A stretch of 61,173 bases of DNA, from contig NZ_JAIXSV010000327.1 of NCBI RefSeq assembly GCF_027484505.1, forward strand, positions 1 to 61,173. Reading direction: 5' to 3'. Positions 58,623 through 61,173 of the stretch are shown here, in pieces. The notes below the pieces were generated by a model, which was not told where the DNA came from, made no database searches, and worked only from the letters and a program-made list of their open reading frames with translations. The position numbers and the translations under genes were made by a program. Each line of letters begins with the position of its first letter. Position 1 is the stretch's first letter. The DNA is from Asticcacaulis sp. Its GTDB lineage: Bacteria > Pseudomonadota > Alphaproteobacteria > Caulobacterales > Caulobacteraceae.

Positions 58623-59558
58623 ATGCATAAATATCTCAACGCCATTGCGTTGGCCGCTCTTGTCGTGCCGGCGACCGGCATGGCCCAGACGGCCAAGCCG
58701 TCCAAAGTTCAGCAAACCCAGAACAGCATGATGGACTCGATCCCGAAATGCACCAAGAAGCTGGGGACCATCTCCATCGTCAATGGCGATGATGAGCGCG
58801 GCTGGGCGCAGAACAATCTGGCACCGCCGCAAAAGCTGCTGCGTGTTATCGTGCAGAAGTCCGGCTGTTTTTCGCTGGTTGATCGCGGGGCGGGCATGAA
58901 TGCGGCGCAGCGCGAACGTGATCTGGCGGCGGGTATCGGCCTGCAAGGCGGCTCCAATGTCGGCCAGAACCAGATCAAGGCAGCGGATTTCGTGCTGGTG
59001 GCTGAGGTGGCCGCGGCCGATTCCAACACCGGTGGTGGTGGCGCTGCGGGTCTTATCGGCGGTATGGTCGGTGGCCGCGCCGGAGCCGTCATTGGCGGTT
59101 TCCGCACCAAAAAGCTCGAAGCCAACACCATCCTGTCGCTGACGGACGTGCGCACGTCGGAATCCAATTCATTTGAAGGCAGCGCGGCCAAGAACGACCT
59201 GACCTGGGGCGTCGGCGGTGGCGTGGGCTTTGCCGGTGCCGTCGGCGGCGGCTATGAAGACACGGAAATCGGCCGCATCGTAACCCAAGCCTTTATCGTC
59301 ACCTACACCAACATGGTGCAGGAAATGGGGGGGCTGGACGTCGGCGGTAAGGCCGCCGCGCCGCAGCGTTCGTTCGTCGTCCTGATGCCGACCAGCCTGC
59401 GCGCCACCCCGGCGGCAACGGGCAAGATGATCCGCGCCCTTCCCAAGGACATGCTCCTGTATCCGACCGGCAACAAGGACGGTATGTGGTGGGAAGTCAT
59501 GGACGACAACGACAATGTCGGCTGGGTGCAGAACGACAAGCTGACCGCCGCGAAATAG
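58623..59558 (+). CDS. CsgG/HfaB-like exported protein with C-terminal SH3 domain
   Basis: This 311-residue protein has a signal peptide (MHKYLNAIALAALVVPATGM, ending AQT) and a CsgG-type domain (about 35-240): SIPKCTKKLGTISIVNGDDE, APPQKLLRVIVQKSGCFSLV, AADFVLVAEVAA, a Gly-rich loop (IGGMVGGRAGAVIGG) and RIVTQAFIVTYTNMV. It lacks the lipobox Cys of CsgG itself. A bacterial SH3 domain occupies about 250-308 (SLRATPAATGKMIRALPKDM, WWEVMDDNDNVGWVQNDKL). It is likely periplasmic and may touch peptidoglycan. Its place between pal and cpoB is unusual. TAGGAT and GGGGG precede the ATG; a terminator follows. Confidence 0.82.
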   Translation: MHKYLNAIALAALVVPATGMAQTAKPSKVQQTQNSMMDSIPKCTKKLGTISIVNGDDERGWAQNNLAPPQKLLRVIVQKSGCFSLVDRGAGMNAAQRERDLAAGIGLQGGSNVGQNQIKAADFVLVAEVAAADSNTGGGGAAGLIGGMVGGRAGAVIGGFRTKKLEANTILSLTDVRTSESNSFEGSAAKNDLTWGVGGGVGFAGAVGGGYEDTEIGRIVTQAFIVTYTNMVQEMGGLDVGGKAAAPQRSFVVLMPTSLRATPAATGKMIRALPKDMLLYPTGNKDGMWWEVMDDNDNVGWVQNDKLTAAK

Positions 59559-59568
59559 CTTGAGGACG

Positions 59569-59594
59569 CCCCGCCACCCGGCGGGGTTTTCTTT
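59569..59594 (+). terminator. Rho-independent terminator after the CsgG-like gene
   Basis: The perfect stem CCCCGCC/GGCGGGG with an ACCC loop is followed by TTTTCTTT, ten bases after the stop. Confidence 0.9.
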
Positions 59595-59672
59595 ACTGCC
59601 GTTACCAAGCCACATCCGGCGTCTTAATTTCGCCGGAGTGGCCCGTCACGATGGAAACCGTTACAAAAATGG

Positions 59673-59703
59673 TTGACATCTGAGGCGCGCACGTCAGGTA
59701 TTT
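59673..59703 (+). promoter_or_regulatory. Possible promoter of cpoB-tilS
   Basis: TTGACA (59673-59678) is followed 17-19 bases on by AGGTATTT, a weak -10. It lies between the preceding terminator and the cpoB start, where a promoter is expected because the upstream transcript ends at 59594. Confidence 0.3.
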
Positions 59704-59735
59704 GAACACGCGCCCCCACAGGTTTCAGGACACGC

Positions 59736-60644
59736 ATGACCCGCCAGAGTTTAAAGGCCACCCTTTCCGCCCTGACGATCGCCGTTGCGACGGCGGCCTC
59801 ACTGAGTGCGGTTGCGCCGACGCCCGCCCACGCCCAGCTCTTTTCGATTGATCAGGACGAGGCCGACGACAAATCGCCTCCGGTCGAATGGGACAAGAAG
59901 CGTCTGGAGCGCCTGGACCGCAATGTGCGTAAGCTGGAACGTGCCATTTCGAATTATGAGGGTAAGACCGGTAAGAATGCCGGTCCGCCCGCGCTGATCG
60001 AACCGGACCCCGAAGTCGTCGCACTTCAGGCGACGGTCGAAATCCTGTCGCGCAAGGTCGATGATCAGGCGCAACAGATCACGCGCCTGACCGGGCAGAT
60101 CGAAGAGGCCGGGTTCGCTGCGCGTCAGGCCAATGAAAAGGTTGCCGGGCTGGAGGCGCGTATCGGCACGCTGATCCAGCGTCTTGATCTGGCCGAAGCG
60201 CACCTCAAAGACATCGACGCGGCTCTGGCCGGACCGCCCCCGCCCCCGCCCACCACCGGCACGGCCGAAGGCGACTTCAATCAGGCCTATGACCTGCTGA
60301 CCAACGGTAAAATGGATGACGCCGAGCGCGCCTTTACCGAGTTTACGACCAAGTGGGCCTCGGCGCCGCAGACGCCGGAAGCCTGGTTCCGTCTGGGTCA
60401 GATCCGCACCGTCAAGGGGGATGTTTCGGGTTCCGTGGCCGCCTATGCCACCTCGCTCAAGGGCTGGCCCAAGACGAGTTGGGCCCCTGAAGCGACCGTG
60501 AAGCTGGCCACCGCCCTGGCGCAAACCGACGCGCCGAAATCGTGCGTCGCGATTGCGGAATTCAACAAGCGCTACGCCTCGGCTGCGTCGGCGGCCATCA
60601 AGTCGCAGGCCAAGGCGCTGGCGACCAAGGGCAAGTGCAGCTAA
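59736..60644 (+). CDS. cpoB: Tol-Pal-associated protein CpoB (YbgF)
   Basis: CpoB is 302 residues with a signal peptide (to about 35). The N-terminal coiled coil (about 48-160: KRLERLDRNVRKLERAISNY, EVVALQATVEILSRKVDDQA, RIGTLIQRLDLAEAHLKDID) is longer than in E. coli, followed by a Pro-rich hinge (PPPPPPTTGT) and a C-terminal TPR domain (about 180-300: GDFNQAYDLLTNGKMDDAER, AFTEFTTKWASAPQTPEAWF, VAIAEFNKRY). CpoB binds TolA and PBP1B and couples outer-membrane constriction with cell-wall synthesis. AGGA precedes the ATG. tilS starts inside its last ten bases. Confidence 0.94.
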   Translation: MTRQSLKATLSALTIAVATAASLSAVAPTPAHAQLFSIDQDEADDKSPPVEWDKKRLERLDRNVRKLERAISNYEGKTGKNAGPPALIEPDPEVVALQATVEILSRKVDDQAQQITRLTGQIEEAGFAARQANEKVAGLEARIGTLIQRLDLAEAHLKDIDAALAGPPPPPPTTGTAEGDFNQAYDLLTNGKMDDAERAFTEFTTKWASAPQTPEAWFRLGQIRTVKGDVSGSVAAYATSLKGWPKTSWAPEATVKLATALAQTDAPKSCVAIAEFNKRYASAASAAIKSQAKALATKGKCS

Positions 60645-61173
60645 TACCTCACGATGTAAAATCGCGGCTTGCGGCGGGTCTGGAGCGGTTTCCGGACATC
60701 GCCGCAAGTCGTTTGCGTTTCGCTGAGTATCTCAATGGCCCGGCGGAACGGCCCGTGGGCGTCGCTGTGTCGGGCGGCGGAGACTCTGTGGCCCTTCTCC
60801 TCCTGTTGTGGCTGTGGGGTCAGCGGCCGCTGGAGGTGTTTACCGTCGATCATGGTATCAACTCCCTGAGCGCCGACTGGGCGCGCGGTGTCGAAGCGCT
60901 GGGGCGTGCATTGGGGGTGCCGGTCACCGTCCTGCGCTGGGAAGGGGACAAGCCCCGTACCGGACTTCAGGCGGCGGCGCGGCGGGCACGGCATCATCTG
61001 ATCCTCGATGCGGCGCGGGCGAAAGGCATCCGCGTCCTGTGTCTGGGGCACAATGCCGATGATGTAGCCGAAGCCGCGGCCATGCGCGCCGAAGGTTCGA
61101 CGGTCGGCGCACCGAAACTGTGGTCGCCCGCACCCTTCTGGCCGCACGGGGAGGGGATGTTCTATCTGCGCCC
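60635..61173 (+). CDS. tilS: tRNA(Ile)-lysidine synthetase, N-terminal part (cut by window edge)
   Basis: TilS attaches lysine to C34 of tRNA-Ile(CAU), so that it reads AUA. About 179 residues are present. The PP-loop ATPase motif VGVAVSGGGDSVALLLLLWL is complete, followed by FTVDHGIN, TGLQAAARRARHHLILDAAR and CLGHNADDVAEAAAMRAEGS, all typical. No ATG is near; the GTG at 60635 has AAGGG in front and overlaps the cpoB end by ten bases, giving MQLIPHDVKSRLAAGLERF. The C-terminal half is beyond the window. ftsH follows tilS in relatives but is not visible here. Confidence 0.9.
   Translation, partial: MQLIPHDVKSRLAAGLERFPDIAASRLRFAEYLNGPAERPVGVAVSGGGDSVALLLLLWLWGQRPLEVFTVDHGINSLSADWARGVEALGRALGVPVTVLRWEGDKPRTGLQAAARRARHHLILDAARAKGIRVLCLGHNADDVAEAAAMRAEGSTVGAPKLWSPAPFWPHGEGMFYLR

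Noticed and set aside
1-61173. CRISPR array, tRNA or rRNA genes
   Set aside because: No regularly spaced direct repeats with unique spacers, no cloverleaf with a GTTCRANNC arm, and no rRNA-like sequence were recognised.

Overview
The window is high-GC, gene-dense DNA from an alphaproteobacterium, most likely a member of the Caulobacterales (an Asticcacaulis or Caulobacter relative). The evidence is gene content: an RcdA-type regulator (DUF1465), a DUF1192 gene, a TrcR-type regulator (DUF1013), a ruvCAB-tolQRAB-pal-cpoB-tilS array, an N-acetylglucosamine cluster of the NagA/NagK/NagP/NagX type, DNA motifs resembling CtrA boxes, and dispersed palindromic repeats of alphaproteobacterial type. 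The genus is an inference. Both ends cut genes: ilvC on the left, tilS on the right.

Layout. 1-8.4 kb: ilvC 3' end, a DUF1593 hydrolase, dapD, a DUF2145 pair, a HAD nucleotidase, argB, a DUF985 cupin, a Ca2+/H+ antiporter and rpmE, with three kinds of intergenic repeat between them. 8.4-13.9 kb: an MsbA-like ABC exporter, an SDR-like protein with a degenerate active site co-transcribed with a TetR regulator behind a palindrome-loaded promoter, an unknown membrane protein and suhB. 14-19.1 kb: efp, a lipoprotein, thiE, rcdA, DUF1192, a quinone oxidoreductase and trcR. 19.3-21.9 kb: an AT-richer restriction-modification island of the XamI type. 22-31.8 kb: a Tat-exported PhoX phosphatase with a possible Pho box, a carbohydrate O-acetylesterase with a LacI-type operator, ubiX between two DUF465 genes, a membrane protein with a 25-residue companion peptide, a thioesterase, a PP2C phosphatase and an OmpA-like lipoprotein. 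31.8-37.6 kb (minus strand): GntR, nagX, nagP, nagK, nagA. 37.7-51.3 kb: a PAS-GAF-GGDEF-EAL protein, an ABC-F ATPase, tamB and tamA, a lipoprotein, DUF486 and a large TPR protein. 51.5-61.2 kb: ruvCAB followed by the Tol-Pal system.

The most unusual signal is in the Tol-Pal operon. Directly after tolA, joined by an ATGA overlap, lies a 125-residue gene that encodes a signal peptide followed by a free-standing copy of the TolA C-terminal domain, without membrane anchor or stalk. About half the aligned residues match TolA by eye, including both cysteines, and its base composition is AT-richer than its neighbours. It could be a soluble periplasmic modulator of TolA-TolB-Pal contacts. A CsgG/SH3 protein also sits between pal and cpoB, and a near-match CtrA box lies upstream of tolQ.

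No rRNA, tRNA, CRISPR array, integrase or insertion sequence was recognised.
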